Shown: piece after piece, positions 61,240 to 64,000 of the stretch
How the letters are laid out: every line of letters begins with the position of its first letter
Numbering within the stretch: the stretch's first letter is position 1
Source: Thunnus maccoyii
Lineage: Eukaryota; Chordata; Actinopteri; Scombriformes; Scombridae
Reading direction: 5' to 3'
DNA: 64,000 nt
Assembly: GCF_910596095.1 (NCBI RefSeq)
Contig: NC_056542.1
Coordinates: 29,952,957 to 30,016,956, forward strand
Program-made: the position numbers and the translations under genes
Notes under the pieces: model-generated
The model's database searches: none
Seen by the model: only the letters and a program-made list of their open reading frames with translations
Told to the model about the DNA's origin: nothing

Positions 61240-61430
61240 ACTGTAGGCTGTAAAGGATGCTAATGACAGCTTTATTTTGTGTTTAGTGCTAAATAGTAAA
61301 AGTTAGCGTGCTACACAAAAATGGTGATGATGTTAAACATTATACCTGCTAAACATCTGCATGTTAACGTTGTCACTTTGATCATGTTAGCATGCTACCA
61401 TTAGAATTTAGCTCAAAGCATTGCTGTATC
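61240..61430. repeat. interspersed repeat with AACATTATACCTGCTAAACA core
   Basis: Contains AACATTATACCTGCTAAACA, then TCTGCATGTTAACGTTGTCA and ATCATGTTAGCATGCTACCA, and AATTTAGCTCAAAGCATTGC. High-copy fish repeat type, non-coding. Confidence 0.6.
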
Positions 61431-63749
61431 TAAATCTTGTCTTTATTGCATATAAATAAATCCATGGTAACAATGATGGATTTCACCACAGCCACTGTTC
61501 TCCATGAAGAAGCAAACTACAATTTTGTCACTGCCATCTTTCAAGTTTAGTGGTGCTGATACGATAGATTTAGGTGTATTATCACTTTACAGTAACTTCA
61601 ACATACAGTACATCCGGTTTAGCTGCAGTATCGCTGCAGTTCAGTGGAACCAGTGCTTGTTAACCTCTGAAAGCACCAGTTTGACTGAACTGGTTCAAAA
61701 TCACAGCTAAGCTAGTCAAATGCTAAGTGACTGATAGCTCCTGTCACTCTTGCAAACAATAAGCTGACCAGAGAAGCTACACTAATTCATATGAAAACCT
61801 CAAGTTATCCACAGCTGATATGAGAGAATTACAAACAAAACCAGGAGCAATACCAGCCTGATTTTGAACTTTTATTTTGCTAACTGGCATCAAGGTTTCA
61901 ATATGTATACATCTACAATTAATTTAACTACGATCAGTGAATGACTTCAATGAAATCACAGAAGATATTCTCACACAATCACTCTGCTTTATTTCTTCAC
62001 ACCATAGAAGTGACCGGTGAGCCAGGCCTGAAGGATGAAACATTGCTTTAATTAATGTAAGAAGCAAAGTAGAGTGCTGTCACAAGTAATTACTTTTTTT
62101 CCCCCACACACTGTCCTCTCAACTTTTCCTTTTGCCTTAACTCTGCTGCCAATACAGAACATAGAAACTGCAGCTGCTAAAGCTTTTCATCTTATAGTCA
62201 AATTCATTGAAAATGTAACAGTAAACTGGTAGAATGGTAAAAATCCAGTCTTGACATAGAGGCATGGAAGTAGGAGCATTAAGAGCATATAGCAATTGCT
62301 ATATCAATTTCAAAAGTCTTACTTTTCATGGTAATTTTCCTTACTACCCAGTGACATGCAATGAGTGAAATATTTATTAAGAAGATTCATGTTTCCCTCT
62401 TGGATATGGTGCTAACATGAAACAATCTAGTTGTCACGGCCTAGTCTCTGGCTCCAGTTATGTCTTCCTCTGTCTGTCTCTTACTCACTTGTCTCCCTGT
62501 ATTTTCTTGCCTCATTGAGACCAAAACTATAGTGGTGTGTTTGGGTGGTCCTAAACAAGTGTTGACTGAAGTAAAAACTATATTTACCACCTAGAAGTTT
62601 ACTCTCAGGATGTCTAGGCTGGCTGGTTGGCATTTCTTACATCATGCAGTTTCTTTGTTATTGGTTCAATTCATATGATGTACTTATCAGTGACTCATGA
62701 CTACCTAAAGGGAAATATCTAGTAAATAACACATAGTTACACAATATTTTCCAAATTTACAAGTTGATAAGGACCGCATGAATGCACCATCATGTAACTG
62801 AGCATGTGGCACAAAATGGATTGTAGGAAACCAAGGTTTTTACGGGATACACTGACACCAGTTGTTTCTTCCAAAGAGAAGACCAAATTTTAGCTGCATT
62901 GGTGGAGCCTTTGTTATGATATTATGACATATTCAGCTTTGAAATAAGGACTTGGAGGATGCAGGATGCAGTCCCTGATTTGGGTCACAGATAGTGAGTT
63001 GGTGGCGTAAAGCAAACACAAGCTTGGGGTCCTAATCCTGACCTTGTCTACTTTGACTTGAGGGAATTATACTCGCGAATATTAAACCTCAATACTGTCT
63101 TGAGGTGAAGGAACACTGTTGCTGACTTCCACACTGTAAGGGAGACATCACATCCCACATATGGTTCATTTAAGCCTGTATGTTGCACCACAATAACCAC
63201 AGCACACTCACTTATCTTCTTAAATCTTTCCTGCACTGACAGAGTAATTGTTATTAGCATTTAACTATACACAAAGCCCCTGAAGACTTTCCTTTCAGAT
63301 CTTAATGTCCCCCTTGTTACAGCTGTATGTGTTGCCTGTGTTTTTGTTTTGTTTTTCTCTTTCCTGTCTGTTGCTGCGCCCAGATCATCTACAATCAGTT
63401 GTAGTCATAGAAATTAAATGTTCTATGTTCCTGTGGCAGTGAGAAGCTTTTTGATTGTGGACTGCAGGTCTTGCCTCTCAGCCTGGGATTTTATGTTATT
63501 TAGTTTTTTCGTTGCATTTTGTTTGTTTATAGCATTTATTAGTGTTCTGGTTGCTTTGTATGTTTTTCATTAATAAATCCCATGGTTTGGGTGTTATAAA
63601 AGGTGTTTGTTAAAGGGTGGGTTGTTGTTCACCCCATAGGGCCGACTAAGGGTGGGGCGTAACACCCTCTTTTCAGAAATGTTTTTTTTCTTCTTGTACC
63701 TTCATTTGGATGTTTGAGCTTCCCTCTGCAGAATGATGTATGTGCAGAG

Positions 63750-64000
63750 TTTGACACTTGAAGGCTGTTTTCACATTCATCTGCTGAAACTGGTAATTTC
63801 TCTGTGCTCAGCTTAAAGGTGCAGTGTGTAGAATTCAGTGGCATCTAGCAAATGGACTCGGCAGAAATGGAATATAATATTCATAAGTATGTTTTAATTA
63901 GTGTATAATCACCTGAAAATAAGAATCACTGTTTTTTTGTAACCTTAGGATGAACACTTTATATCTATATAGGGAGTGAGTGCTTTTGGATTTTTCTCAA
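63750..64000. repeat. interspersed repeat (AAAGGTGCAGTGTGTAG family), cut by the window edge
   Basis: CTCTGTGCTCAGCTTAAAGG leads into TGCAGTGTGTAGAATTCAGT. The later blocks AAATGGAATATAATATTCAT and GTGTATAATCACCTGAAAAT are characteristic of a very abundant fish repeat. Continues beyond 64000. Confidence 0.65.

Larger units (their letters stand above)
51380..64000. other. repeat-rich intergenic desert upstream of fam210a
   Basis: No protein-coding exon supported. Contains the LINE, Tc1 and MITE remnants listed below. 51820-53560, 55300-56550, 58810-60260 and 61440-63740 are AT-rich DNA with only short simple repeats such as (CAAA)n at 53069-53090. RNMT, the divergent neighbour in mammals, was not recognised. 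Confidence 0.65.

Overview
The window looks like nuclear DNA of a ray-finned (teleost) fish. It has widely spaced multi-exon genes with GT/AG introns, very many (CA/TG)n and (CT)n microsatellites, and interspersed repeats of types common in teleosts: hAT MITEs, Tc1/mariner remnants, an L2-type LINE and an RTE-like LINE. I see no bacterial, organellar or viral gene order, and no rRNA, tRNA or CRISPR array.

Only two protein-coding genes can be supported. On the plus strand, bases 26368-31828 hold the last three coding exons of ldlrad4 (LDL receptor class A domain containing 4, human C18orf1), a membrane-anchored inhibitor of TGF-beta/SMAD signalling. Everything to the left (1-26367) appears to be its long upstream intron. 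A 3' UTR of about 6 kb follows, ending near a poly(A) signal at 37824. On the minus strand, 47436-49243 holds the full coding region of fam210a (human C18orf19), a mitochondrial inner-membrane DUF1279 protein. It has three coding exons and a 5' non-coding exon ending at 51128, beside a promoter-like region at about 51130-51370. The two genes converge tail to tail, as in human 18p11.21. This supports both the ldlrad4 call (rather than the paralogue pmepa1) and the fam210a call.

The rest is repeat-rich intron or intergenic DNA. Notable pieces are a 0.5 kb (TCCTC)n polypyrimidine tract (3860-4353), a foldback element with another repeat inside it (10.8-12.5 kb), a 2.5 kb hAT element with a perfect 8-bp target-site duplication and a second hAT-like element nested in it (42631-45164), a Tc1 remnant retaining transposase motifs (45228-45721), and a repeat-filled gene desert (51.4-64 kb) with two truncated LINEs. 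RNMT, the expected divergent neighbour of fam210a, was not found.

I found no previously undescribed multi-gene system. The most interesting sequence-level observations are a five-unit 11-residue repeat in the FAM210A tail (three units in the human protein), a glycine-rich insertion in LDLRAD4, a palindromic fam210a promoter with two opposed ZNF143-like motifs, and a repeat family that carries the same kind of motif. Family names and human comparisons come from memory; none was checked by a database search.
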